A stretch of 13,509 nt of DNA, from contig DEIW01000013.1 in assembly GCA_002352705.1 (NCBI GenBank), positions 6,921-20,429 on the forward strand, written 5' to 3'. Positions 1 to 8,072 of the stretch are shown piece by piece. The position numbers and the translations under genes were made by a program. The notes beneath the pieces were generated by a model that saw nothing but the letters and a program-made list of their open reading frames with translations, ran no database searches and was not told the origin of the DNA. Within the stretch, counting starts at the first letter, position 1, and the number at the start of each line of letters is the position of its first letter. This stretch comes from Bacteroidales bacterium UBA2764 (GTDB lineage: Bacteria > Bacteroidota > Bacteroidia > Bacteroidales > Paludibacteraceae).

Positions 1-2
1 TG

Positions 3-320
3 GTTGAGGAGTTGGTTATACCTAATGGCGTATCAAAGATTAATAATTGTACTTTTTATAATTGCAGTAGTTTGACTTCTGTAGCTATTCCTAACAGTGT
101 TACAACAATAGGGAGTTATGCTTTTAGCGGTTGTAGTGGTTTGACTTCTGTTACTATTCCTAATAGTGTCGATAGTATAGGGACGAATGCTTTTAGGGAA
201 TGTACCGGAATAACTTCTTTGACAATCTCTAATAGTGTTACAACAATAGAAAGTGCTGCCTTTTGGGGTTGTACCGGTTTGACCTCTATTACCAATCTCG
301 CCACTACACCGCAGGCAGTA
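3..320 (+). repeat. LRR array A (BspA/LRR_5 type)
   Basis: Tandem units of about 69 bp (23 residues) on the pattern LTSVxIPNSVxxIGxxAFxxC. At least four units are visible before the sequence passes into the end cap at 375-461. The array is cut by the window edge. Confidence 0.85.
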
Positions 321-3300
321 AATACTTATGTCTTTGGTAATCTGGCAAGTAATACGGCGGTAGATTATTCGGTTTGTACCCTCTATGTTCCGGCGGAGAG
401 TGTGGAGGCATACAAAGCCGCGGATGTATGGAAAGAGTTTACGAATATCCTGCCAATAGGAGAATCTTCTGATTCTTGTGTCATTGCTTCCGGCACATGC
501 GGCGCAGAGGGCGACAACCTGACTTGGACGCTCAGTTGCGACAGCGTGCTGACCATCAGTGGAACAGGAGCAATGACATATCCTTCTACACAACTACCTT
601 GGCATTCAAAAAAAGAATACATTAAATCTGTCGTAATTGAAAATGGAGTCACAAGCATTGCATTTTGTGCCTTTTATGCAGATTACAGTGCTTTGACCTC
701 AGTAACGATTCCTAATAGCGTCACCAATATTGGAGCATTGGCTTTTGCAGCGTGCACATCTTTGAACTCCATTGAAATTCCCAATAGTGTCACCGACATT
801 GGACAGTTGGCTTTCTATGATTGCAGCAGTTTGAAATCTGTAATAATTCCCAATAGCGTCACTAACATTGGATATGGACCTTTCGTAGGGTGTACCGGAT
901 TGACTTCTCTCACTGTGGAAACTGATAATACGAATTATTGTTCGTTAGATGGAGTAATGTTTAGTAAAGATAAGACAGTCTTAATTCAATGTCCTGGTGG
1001 CAAACAAGGAGCATATATGATTCCGAATGGTGTCGCAAACATTGCACTTGCAGCTTTCGAAAAATGCAGCAGTTTAACCTCTATAGAGATACCTAATACC
1101 GTCACAAATATTGGGAATGAGGCTTTTGCCAGCTGCACAAGTTTGACCTCGGTAGTAATTCCAAATAGTGTAGTCAGCATTGGAGAAGATGTGTTCAAAT
1201 ATTGTAGTTATTTGACTTCAATTGATGTTGCTTCCGATAATCCGAATTATAGTTCTATCGATGGTGTGCTTTTTAATAAAGAGAAAACAACATTGTTGAG
1301 ATGTCCGAATGGAAACACACGTACTGAATATACTATCCCGGATGGTGTTACTACCATCGGACAAAGATCGTTTGAGTCCTGCTGGCAATTAAATTCCATA
1401 ATAATTCCCGATGGTGTTACAACGATTGAAGCTAATGCTTTTGAAGGTTGCGTAAATTTGACATCCGTATCAATAGCAAATAGTGTATCTACTATCGAAA
1501 ATGAGGCATTTTTAGGCTGCCAAAAGTTGACATCGGTAACCAATTATGCTGCTAATCCACAAACTATAGCAGCAACTGCTTTTAGTTTTGCAAACCAATC
1601 CTCTTGCACGCTGTATGTTCCGGCAGAGAGTGTGGAGGCATACAAGGCTGCGGATGGATGGAAAGAGTTTACGAATATCCTGCCGATAGGAGGATACCCG
1701 GAAGTGAATGATACTCTCACTATCGCAGAGGCAATTCAAATAGGTATGGCACTTGACTCAATGGAGACTTCTGTAGAAATCTATACTATAGAAGGATATG
1801 TTATTAATGCCGGAACATTTTATAAGGGCTCCAAGGATCAAAGTTGGTATATGGCGGACGATGCAGAAGCCACTTCTTCTGATTTCCAAGCATATAGATG
1901 TTATCCGATAGATGGCACAGACACTGTTGAAGTGCATAATGGCGCCAAAGTACGGATGACAGGCAAACTGCAAAAATACTACAATCGCTCGACAGGAAAA
2001 TATATTGTAGAAATGACATACACCCCGGCAATTATTCTTTCTACGCCTGTTCAAGCACCATTAGACACTATTACAGTAGCTGAAGCGCTTGCAATCGGTG
2101 CCACTTTAGCTGATAATGCTGCTACAGCAAAACAATATGTTATCCGGGGTTATGTGTCATCTGTTAGTCCGTATGTGGAACAGTACGGCTATCAGAATTT
2201 CTATATTGCAGATGAACCCAACAGCACAGCCAATTCCAATGCTGCCGGAGGTTTTTATGTGTACCGCGGCATACCCAGCACAGGAACAGCTGTTACAGTA
2301 GGGAATTTAGTGGAGTTAACATGTGCGGTACGGAAATATGTATCACTCGGTGGTACAAATACAAATATAGAAAACTCCGAATATCCTATCCCTGTTACGG
2401 TTCTTCAGGTAGATACGATGCCCTGCGTCCTTGCTTCCGGTACCTGCGGCGCGGAGGGGGACAACCTCACATGGACACTCACATGCGACAGCGTGCTGAC
2501 CATCAGCGGAACAGGCAAAATGGCGGATTATAGTAGTTCCCTTGATCAATCATGGTATGCGTATAGCGAAGCTATTAAATCTGTAATTATTGGCAATGGT
2601 GTTACAAGTATTGGAAGGTTGGCTTTCTATAGTTTCATTAGTTTGACTTCTATTGAAATCCCTAATAGCGTTACCAGTATAGGAGAGTATGCTTTTGGAT
2701 ATTGCAGTATGGGGTCTTCTGGCAGTATGTACTCTGTGACGATTCCCAATAGCGTTACAAGTATAGGAAATTATGCATTCTTTGGTTGCCACAGTTTGAC
2801 CTCTGTAACGATTCCAAATAGTGTTACAAGTATTGGAAATTTTGCTTTTGCTTTTTGCAGTGGATTGACCGCTATTAATGTGGATACGGATAACCCCAAA
2901 TATACTTCGATAGATGGTGTGTTATTCAATAATAATAAAAAACTCCTGAAGCAATATCCCGGCGGCAGACAAGGGACATATACTATTCCCAGTAGTGTCA
3001 CTAATATAGGAACGGCTGCTTTCGCTTATAGCAAAGGTTTGACTTCTATTGAAATTCCTAATAGCGTCACCAGTATAGGAGAGTATGCATTCTGGGAGGC
3101 CAGAGGCTTGACCTCGGTAACGATTCCTAATAGCGTCATAAATATTGGAGAATATGCTTTCGCTAACTTCAGAAGTTTGACCTCTGTTACCAATTATGCC
3201 ACAGCACCGCAAGCAATAGATACAACTACATTTAATAACGTTGATAAGTCCGCTTGCACCCTCTATGTTCCGGCAGAGAGTTTGGAAGCATACAAAACTG

Positions 3301-6300
3301 CAAATGGATGGAAAGAGTTTACGAATATCCTGCCGATAGGAGGTACTACGCCGCCGCAGGAAAGTGATCGCGAAGGACAATCGACCGAAGGAAAAGATTT
3401 CTGGGTGACGTTCATGCAGGCAGACCAAGATCCGAATAATGATCTCGTATTATCGCTGTCTATCTCGTCAAGAGAAAACTGCCAGGTACAGATTAGCAAT
3501 CCTTACACGGGGTATATGGAGACCGTAAATGTCACGGCTAACCAAATGCAACTTGTCGAATTGTATAGCGGTAATGTGTTGTTAGCCAATGCCCGCACAA
3601 CAATGGCTAATTCTGGGAAAGTATGTTATGCCGGCTATTCGGAGCAAGTAGATACTTGTGCATTGCGTGTTACTGCAACGAGTGACATCTCGCTCTTTGC
3701 CACCAACTACAAACGCGCTACTTTTGATGCAACAAACGTGCTGCCGACCGCTCTTCTGGGTGATGAATACTTCATCCAGACCTATTCGCCTTCAGACCAC
3801 GGAGGAAATGTTTCACAAGGCAGCCATTTCGCTATCGTTGCTACGGAAGATAACACCATTGTGGATTATTGTCCGACGGTAATGACGGAGCGGCTAAACG
3901 ATGTATTTACGAAGGCAAACAGTGGCTATTACCTTACCCCGGAAGACTCTGCTCTATTGTATTATAAAGCGGGCGATATTTTATCGTCACCTGTTTTGAT
4001 GGCAGGTCAAGTATTCTATGTCTGGACAGGTAAAAAAGACGGCGACGCGGGCGACCTCTCCGGCACGCATGTCAAGGCGCGTGACGGCAAGAGGATTGCT
4101 GTTTTCCAAGGCAACCCGCATACGAATGTGCCGTATATGATAAAACAGCGTGACCAACTCTATTCGCAAGCAATGCCAGTGCGCTATTGGGGAAATACCT
4201 TCGCTCTGACGGCTTCCGCTACCCGCCCGAGCGATATTATCCGCGTTATGGCAGTCCACGATGGTACGGAAGTTTATATCAATGGAGAACCGGTTCACAC
4301 CTTCGATTTTACGGTAGATACCAAGCACTTCTGGGAATTTGAGATCGGTCCTTCCGGCACATATGCACAGGAAGGAAGTTGTATGCTTGCTACTTCTCAC
4401 CCTGTAGGGGTACACTTGTTCCTGACTTCACAACAGTATAAGGGAGACAAGAATAGTAACGGAGACCCTGCGATGATGTGGGTGAGCCCGATAGAGCATC
4501 AGATGGAACAAGTGAACATTGCTACTTATTCCGGCATCAATGCAGCTACTACTTCTTATGTCAATGTGGTTACGGACAAGCCGGAGGTAATGACTTTGGA
4601 CGGTGCGTCTATTACATCGAACTTCAGCCCTGTCTCCGGTTCAAATACCTATTATTATGCGCAAATAACATTAGGTACCACTGCCGCTTCGCATACATTG
4701 AAGAGCAATGGCGGCAAGTTCAATGCACATGTGTACGGGTTCTCCAGCAATGAGTCCTACGCTTACTCTGCCGGAAGTTTCATAGAGGACCATACTATAT
4801 CTGTGATTATTAATGGAAATGAGTTCACGTCGGAAGGTGGTATGATGGAATGGTGTGTACGAGATACATTCTTATTAGACATCATTACCACTAACTGCCA
4901 AGTCTCCCAAGTGGATTATGGAGACGGTACAGTAGAGACCTTCCATTTCACCGATGGCGTTAGCGTAGATTCGCTTTATACAAAGCATGCTTATTCCAAG
5001 CCGGGTCTTTATCAAGCTACCGTATCTGTGACATATACTCTTAATACGACAGATACTTTCCTAACTGTATACCCGCTCCGCATCTACGCCGGTCTGATTG
5101 ATTTAGAGTACGAACCGTTAGGTGACATCTATGTCGGTGACAGTATATTCTATATTTACTATCATACGCCTCTTCAGGATATGAAGATTGATGAGGACTT
5201 TGTGATGAACAGATTCTTCAATTCCGCAGCACTGGAAGACGGCTTCGGGAAGATGTCAACCCGTCTCAACAAATCGTTCTTCGGCATACGGATTCCGGAG
5301 ACAGCGCGGGCAGGAGTGGAGTATGCTTTCGGAGTGAATGTAGAAACGCCGTGCGAGACCTTTACGGTTGAGATTCCATTTGTCCTGAAAAATCGCAGAA
5401 CAGGTACTTGCGGAGACAATAATGCCCTGACGTGGACCTATGACCCGGAGACAAAGACATTAACCATCTCCGGCAACGGAACGCTGAACAGCAATTACAC
5501 GTTTGGTCCGGAAGCTCCGACCGAGATGGAGCAACTGATTATCGCAGAAGGAGTGACCTCTATCGGAGACAGTGCCTTCCGGAACATGAGTACCCTCCAA
5601 ACGATGCAGTTACCGGCTTCCCTGAAGACCATCGGTGCGAAAGCCTTCGAGAATTGTATCAATCTGACGTCGATATACAACTACCGCGAGCGTCCGTGTC
5701 TGGTGGATGCCACCGCTTTTGACGGCGTGAATAAATTTGACTGCACACTGTATGTGTTGGAAGGATCGGTTGAGATGTATAAGTCTGCCGCATCCGATTG
5801 GAAAGACTTCTATTTCATCCTCCCGATCAGTACTACTACAGTGACGGAACCTGTGTCGGATGTAACTGTCGAGCCGCATGATAATTCTGCTACGGTGACT
5901 TGGCCGGCACAAGACAATGCGGTTACCTACACGATAGAGATTTCCAAGGATGGTGTGGTGTTCTGCCGTCTGACCTTTAATGCATACGGTCAGTTAACGG
6001 GAATTGCCTTTGCCCCGGGCCGTGGCGGTGCGCATAACGCTCCGGCTGCTGTCATGACTGCCAATGGTTTGCAGTTTACTGTCACAGGTCTGAACAGCAA
6101 TACTCAGTATGGTTATAATATAACAACCAGGGATTCAAACGATGCGGCAATCGCAACCTATTCCGGCAAGTTCACTACTACCGGCGGCGGAGGTGTAACC
6201 ACAGGTGTTGACAATGTACAAGGGAAAGATGTCCAATGTACAAAGGTTATTCGTAACGGTCAGATCTATATCCTCCGTGGCGAGAAGGTATATACCGTGA

Positions 6301-6320
6301 CAGGCGAGGAAGTCAGATAA
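3..6320 (+). CDS. Giant BspA-type leucine-rich-repeat surface protein with IgGFc-binding-like, PKD-like and FN3-like domains (5' partial)
   Basis: The reading frame is open to the left edge (codons GTT GAG GAG precede the first possible TTG start), so the N-terminus and any signal peptide lie outside the window; about 2105 residues are visible. Order by nucleotide position: LRR_5-type array 3-320 and end cap 375-461; start cap 486-569 (CGAEGDNLTWTL, LTISGTG), LRRs to about 1550 and end cap 1605-1691; two related beta-rich domains at 1713-2046 and 2064-2415, each opening TI(A/T)VAEA-like and continuing with an I(E/R)GYV strand, which I read as the OB-fold-like domain common in Bacteroidota exoproteins; start cap 2433-2516, LRRs and end cap 3255-3341; an IgGFc-binding-like region about 3370-4790 (EGKDFWVTFM at its start); a PKD-like segment about 4890-5080 (VDYGDGTVETF, HAYSKPGLYQATVSV); a fourth, diverged LRR cassette 5400-5828; an FN3-like domain about 5850-6190; and a C-terminal tail 6208-6317. 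BspA-like proteins are cell-surface or secreted and are often adhesins; binding of host ligands here is inference. The gene is followed by a terminator and appears to end its transcript. Confidence 0.9.
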   Translation, partial: VEELVIPNGVSKINNCTFYNCSSLTSVAIPNSVTTIGSYAFSGCSGLTSVTIPNSVDSIGTNAFRECTGITSLTISNSVTTIESAAFWGCTGLTSITNLATTPQAVNTYVFGNLASNTAVDYSVCTLYVPAESVEAYKAADVWKEFTNILPIGESSDSCVIASGTCGAEGDNLTWTLSCDSVLTISGTGAMTYPSTQLPWHSKKEYIKSVVIENGVTSIAFCAFYADYSALTSVTIPNSVTNIGALAFAACTSLNSIEIPNSVTDIGQLAFYDCSSLKSVIIPNSVTNIGYGPFVGCTGLTSLTVETDNTNYCSLDGVMFSKDKTVLIQCPGGKQGAYMIPNGVANIALAAFEKCSSLTSIEIPNTVTNIGNEAFASCTSLTSVVIPNSVVSIGEDVFKYCSYLTSIDVASDNPNYSSIDGVLFNKEKTTLLRCPNGNTRTEYTIPDGVTTIGQRSFESCWQLNSIIIPDGVTTIEANAFEGCVNLTSVSIANSVSTIENEAFLGCQKLTSVTNYAANPQTIAATAFSFANQSSCTLYVPAESVEAYKAADGWKEFTNILPIGGYPEVNDTLTIAEAIQIGMALDSMETSVEIYTIEGYVINAGTFYKGSKDQSWYMADDAEATSSDFQAYRCYPIDGTDTVEVHNGAKVRMTGKLQKYYNRSTGKYIVEMTYTPAIILSTPVQAPLDTITVAEALAIGATLADNAATAKQYVIRGYVSSVSPYVEQYGYQNFYIADEPNSTANSNAAGGFYVYRGIPSTGTAVTVGNLVELTCAVRKYVSLGGTNTNIENSEYPIPVTVLQVDTMPCVLASGTCGAEGDNLTWTLTCDSVLTISGTGKMADYSSSLDQSWYAYSEAIKSVIIGNGVTSIGRLAFYSFISLTSIEIPNSVTSIGEYAFGYCSMGSSGSMYSVTIPNSVTSIGNYAFFGCHSLTSVTIPNSVTSIGNFAFAFCSGLTAINVDTDNPKYTSIDGVLFNNNKKLLKQYPGGRQGTYTIPSSVTNIGTAAFAYSKGLTSIEIPNSVTSIGEYAFWEARGLTSVTIPNSVINIGEYAFANFRSLTSVTNYATAPQAIDTTTFNNVDKSACTLYVPAESLEAYKTANGWKEFTNILPIGGTTPPQESDREGQSTEGKDFWVTFMQADQDPNNDLVLSLSISSRENCQVQISNPYTGYMETVNVTANQMQLVELYSGNVLLANARTTMANSGKVCYAGYSEQVDTCALRVTATSDISLFATNYKRATFDATNVLPTALLGDEYFIQTYSPSDHGGNVSQGSHFAIVATEDNTIVDYCPTVMTERLNDVFTKANSGYYLTPEDSALLYYKAGDILSSPVLMAGQVFYVWTGKKDGDAGDLSGTHVKARDGKRIAVFQGNPHTNVPYMIKQRDQLYSQAMPVRYWGNTFALTASATRPSDIIRVMAVHDGTEVYINGEPVHTFDFTVDTKHFWEFEIGPSGTYAQEGSCMLATSHPVGVHLFLTSQQYKGDKNSNGDPAMMWVSPIEHQMEQVNIATYSGINAATTSYVNVVTDKPEVMTLDGASITSNFSPVSGSNTYYYAQITLGTTAASHTLKSNGGKFNAHVYGFSSNESYAYSAGSFIEDHTISVIINGNEFTSEGGMMEWCVRDTFLLDIITTNCQVSQVDYGDGTVETFHFTDGVSVDSLYTKHAYSKPGLYQATVSVTYTLNTTDTFLTVYPLRIYAGLIDLEYEPLGDIYVGDSIFYIYYHTPLQDMKIDEDFVMNRFFNSAALEDGFGKMSTRLNKSFFGIRIPETARAGVEYAFGVNVETPCETFTVEIPFVLKNRRTGTCGDNNALTWTYDPETKTLTISGNGTLNSNYTFGPEAPTEMEQLIIAEGVTSIGDSAFRNMSTLQTMQLPASLKTIGAKAFENCINLTSIYNYRERPCLVDATAFDGVNKFDCTLYVLEGSVEMYKSAASDWKDFYFILPISTTTVTEPVSDVTVEPHDNSATVTWPAQDNAVTYTIEISKDGVVFCRLTFNAYGQLTGIAFAPGRGGAHNAPAAVMTANGLQFTVTGLNSNTQYGYNITTRDSNDAAIATYSGKFTTTGGGGVTTGVDNVQGKDVQCTKVIRNGQIYILRGEKVYTVTGEEVR
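375..461 (+). repeat. LRR end-cap repeat, copy 1
   Basis: This 87 bp block encodes CTLYVPAESVEAYKAAD followed by WKEFTNILPIG. It closes LRR array A. It differs from the copy at 1605-1691 at 8 of 87 positions, nearly all of them synonymous. Confidence 0.85.
486..569 (+). repeat. LRR start-cap repeat, copy 1
   Basis: This 84 bp block encodes ASGTCGAEGDNLTWTL and then SVLTISGTG, a module that opens an LRR cassette. It matches the block at 2433-2516 at 73 of 84 positions, including a 23 bp identical stretch near its 3' part. A much diverged equivalent (GTCGDNNALTWTYD) starts near 5403. Confidence 0.8.
640..1550 (+). repeat. LRR array B, with two SxDGV(L/M)F hairpin inserts
   Basis: LRR units of about 69 bp are interrupted twice, near 913-1040 and 1233-1360, by a longer unit of the type NYSSIDGVLFNKEKT followed by a C/Y-P-x-G stretch and YTIPDGV. 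This insert is a recurring element of BspA-type arrays, and a third copy lies in array C. Confidence 0.85.
1605..1691 (+). repeat. LRR end-cap repeat, copy 2
   Basis: This 87 bp block is homologous to 375-461 and 3255-3341. All three copies share an identical 27 bp core near their 3' ends, which is far more DNA-level conservation than between the LRR units they close. Confidence 0.85.
2433..2516 (+). repeat. LRR start-cap repeat, copy 2
   Basis: This 84 bp block opens the third LRR cassette, directly after the second OB-fold-like domain. It is a direct repeat of 486-569. Confidence 0.8.
2570..3200 (+). repeat. LRR array C
   Basis: The LRR units have a 69 bp period and one SIDGVLF-type insert (about 2883-3010). 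Two 51 bp segments, 2642-2692 and 3038-3088, match at 49 of 51 bases, which suggests recent internal duplication or gene conversion. Confidence 0.85.
3255..3341 (+). repeat. LRR end-cap repeat, copy 3
   Basis: This 87 bp block closes array C and is followed directly by a Pro/Glu linker into the IgGFc-binding-like region. A fourth, strongly diverged copy lies at 5742-5828 (CTLYVLEGSVEMYKSA, WKDFYFILPI). Confidence 0.85.
5520..5680 (+). repeat. LRR array D (short, diverged)
   Basis: Only about two LRR units are present (EGVTSIGDSAFRNM, ASLKTIGAKAFENC). Codon use and third positions are visibly more G/C-rich than in arrays A-C, so this cassette seems older than, or separate in origin from, the three upstream ones. 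Confidence 0.75.
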
Positions 6321-6360
6321 GAGTCCCGGAGACTGACTTACCGACTACTTTGTTTCCCCA

Positions 6361-6394
6361 AGCGGGCACTCGCGAGAGTTGCCCGCTGGCTTTT
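6361..6394 (+). terminator. Rho-independent terminator of the LRR protein gene
   Basis: AGCGGGC (6361-6367) pairs with GCCCGCT (6381-6387). ACTC (6368-6371) pairs with GAGT (6376-6379) across a GCGA loop, leaving one bulged T. The loop is of the stable GNRA type. The stem is followed by GGC and four T's, and it lies 40 bp after the stop codon. Confidence 0.8.
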
Positions 6395-6478
6395 GATATG
6401 CAAGAGCTTGAGAAAAAATCTTAAAAATAAAGAAAGAACTCTCTTTTGTCCCCTTTTACCCCGAAAAAGATACAAATA

Positions 6479-6510
6479 TTTGCATATTTGCAAAAAAAGC
6501 AGTACCTTTG
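6479..6510 (+). promoter_or_regulatory. Bacteroidota promoter for proS
   Basis: The -33 element TTTG (6479-6482) and the -7 element TACCTTTG (6503-6510) are separated by 20 bp, which matches the Bacteroidota consensus exactly. The start codon is 40 bp after the -7 element and there is no Shine-Dalgarno sequence. The 29 bp at 6492-6520 are identical to 8707-8735 ahead of the DUF5606 gene, and both leaders end in ACAGACAAATATAT (here 6539-6552). Confidence 0.85.
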
Positions 6511-6550
6511 CACCCGATTTGGAATAAACGAATAACAGACAGACAAATAT

Positions 6551-8041
6551 ATGGCAAATTATCAGAAATTGACTCCTCGCAGTGAGGATTATTCAAAATG
6601 GTACAATGAACTGGTGGTGAAAGCAGACCTCGCAGAGCAGTCTGCCGTACGCGGATGTATGGTTATCAAGCCCTACGGTTACGCTATTTGGGAGGCCATC
6701 CAGGCGGAACTCGACCGCCGGTTCAAAGAGAAAGGTGTCAAAAACGCTTATTTCCCTCTTCTGATTCCGAAATCTTTCCTGAGCCGTGAGGCGGAGCACG
6801 TGGAGGGTTTCGCTAAGGAGTGCGCAGTGGTCACCCACCACCGCCTGATGAACGACCCTAACGGAAAAGGCGTAGTAGTGGACCCGGATGCAAAACTGGA
6901 GGAGGAACTTATCATCCGTCCGACCTCCGAGACCATCATCTGGAGCACCTATAAGAACTGGATTTCCTCTTATCGCGACCTGCCTATCCTCTGCAACCAA
7001 TGGTGTAACGTGATGCGTTGGGAGATGCGTACGCGTCTTTTCCTCCGTACGGCGGAGTTCCTCTGGCAAGAGGGCCATACGGCACACGCCACCAAAGAGG
7101 AAGCTGAGGACTACGCCCGCCAGATGCTGGACGTCTATGCCGACTTCGCGGAGAACGTCATGGCTATTCCGGTTATCAAGGGAGTGAAATCGCCTAACGA
7201 GCGTTTCGCAGGGGCTCTCAATACCTATTGCATCGAGGCGATGATGCAGGACGGCAAGGCTCTGCAAGCCGGTACTTCCCACTTCTTGGGACAGAACTTC
7301 GCCAAGTCCTTTGACGTGCAGTTCCTCAGCAAGGAGAACAAATACGAATATGTGTGGGCTACCTCATGGGGCGTATCCACACGTCTGATGGGTGCCCTGA
7401 TCATGACCCATAGCGATGACAACGGACTGGTGCTGCCGCCACACCTTGCACCGATACAGGTAGTCATCGTACCTATCTTCAAGAAACAGGAGGACCTCGA
7501 CAAGCTGCTTGTCAAACTCAACCCTATTGCAGACCAGCTCAAGGCTCTCGGAATACGTGTCAAACTGGATGCCGACGAGAAATATACGCCGGGTTACAAG
7601 TTTGCCGACTACGAGCTGAAAGGTGTGCCGGTACGTCTCGCCATGGGTGGCCGTGACCTCGAGAACAACACTATTGAGATAGCGCGCCGTGACACGCAGA
7701 CCAAAGAGACCATTTCCATCGACGGCATCGTGGAGAAGATTCAGACGCTTCTGGAGGAGATACAGAAGAACCTGCTCCAAAAAGCCCTCGACTTCCGCAT
7801 CGCCAACACCCGCGAGGTGAACAGCTACGAGGAATTCAAAGAGGAACTCAAGAAAGGCGGTTTCCTCCTCGCGCACTGGGACGGCACGCCGGAGACGGAG
7901 CAGCGTATCAAAGACGAGACCAAGGCTACCATCCGTTGTATTCCTTTGGCTGACCTGCCCGGTCACAAGAACGAACCCGGCAAATGTATCCTTACCGGAA
8001 AACCCTCTGCCGGACGCGTTGTCTTTGCCCTCAATTATTAA
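6551..8041 (+). CDS. proS: Prolyl-tRNA synthetase, type 3 (archaeal/eukaryal-like)
   Basis: This cytoplasmic class II aminoacyl-tRNA synthetase attaches proline to tRNA-Pro using ATP. Its 496 residues fit the type 3 family, which lacks the editing insertion found in the longer bacterial-type enzyme. Visible features are RPTSE (residues 123-127), a motif 2 region RWEMRTRLFLRTAEFLWQEGH (about 156-176), the substrate-pocket segment GTSHFLGQNF (241-250), a motif 3 region GVSTRLMGALIMTHSDDNG (about 274-292), the HGTP-type anticodon-binding domain (about 302-400), and a C-terminal domain ending in VFALNY; the terminal Tyr is typical of this type. The C-terminal domain keeps only two likely zinc-site cysteines (C463, C479), so zinc binding there is probably lost. 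The ATG follows a strong promoter. The DUF4294 gene starts 31 bp downstream with no terminator between, so co-transcription is likely. Confidence 0.97.
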   Translation: MANYQKLTPRSEDYSKWYNELVVKADLAEQSAVRGCMVIKPYGYAIWEAIQAELDRRFKEKGVKNAYFPLLIPKSFLSREAEHVEGFAKECAVVTHHRLMNDPNGKGVVVDPDAKLEEELIIRPTSETIIWSTYKNWISSYRDLPILCNQWCNVMRWEMRTRLFLRTAEFLWQEGHTAHATKEEAEDYARQMLDVYADFAENVMAIPVIKGVKSPNERFAGALNTYCIEAMMQDGKALQAGTSHFLGQNFAKSFDVQFLSKENKYEYVWATSWGVSTRLMGALIMTHSDDNGLVLPPHLAPIQVVIVPIFKKQEDLDKLLVKLNPIADQLKALGIRVKLDADEKYTPGYKFADYELKGVPVRLAMGGRDLENNTIEIARRDTQTKETISIDGIVEKIQTLLEEIQKNLLQKALDFRIANTREVNSYEEFKEELKKGGFLLAHWDGTPETEQRIKDETKATIRCIPLADLPGHKNEPGKCILTGKPSAGRVVFALNY

Positions 8042-8056
8042 TTGGCATAATCTTTG
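8024..8056 (+). promoter_or_regulatory. Possible internal promoter for the DUF4294 gene
   Basis: TTTG at 8024-8027, inside the proS 3' end, is followed after 21 bp by AATCTTTG (8049-8056), one mismatch from TAnnTTTG. It would give a very short leader before the ATG at 8073. It may equally be chance. Confidence 0.3.
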
Positions 8057-8072
8057 CCCGTAGCCTATTGGT

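Noticed and set aside
12..14. TTG at 12 as the start of the LRR protein
   Set aside because: The frame is open to the window edge and the first residues are already in the middle of an LRR unit, so the real start is upstream of the window.
1..3341. Repeated DNA in the LRR region as a CRISPR array
   Set aside because: The repeats are in frame, have a 69 bp period and encode LRR units; there are no spacers between identical repeats and no cas genes.
6310..6339. Hairpin AAGTCAG / CTGACTT overlapping the LRR protein stop
   Set aside because: The stem is weak, the loop is 16 nt and there is no T-run; the hairpin at 6361-6387 is a much better terminator.
6487..6490. TTTG at 6487 as the -33 element of the proS promoter
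   Set aside because: The spacer to the -7 element would be only 12 bp; the TTTG at 6479-6482 gives the standard 20 bp.
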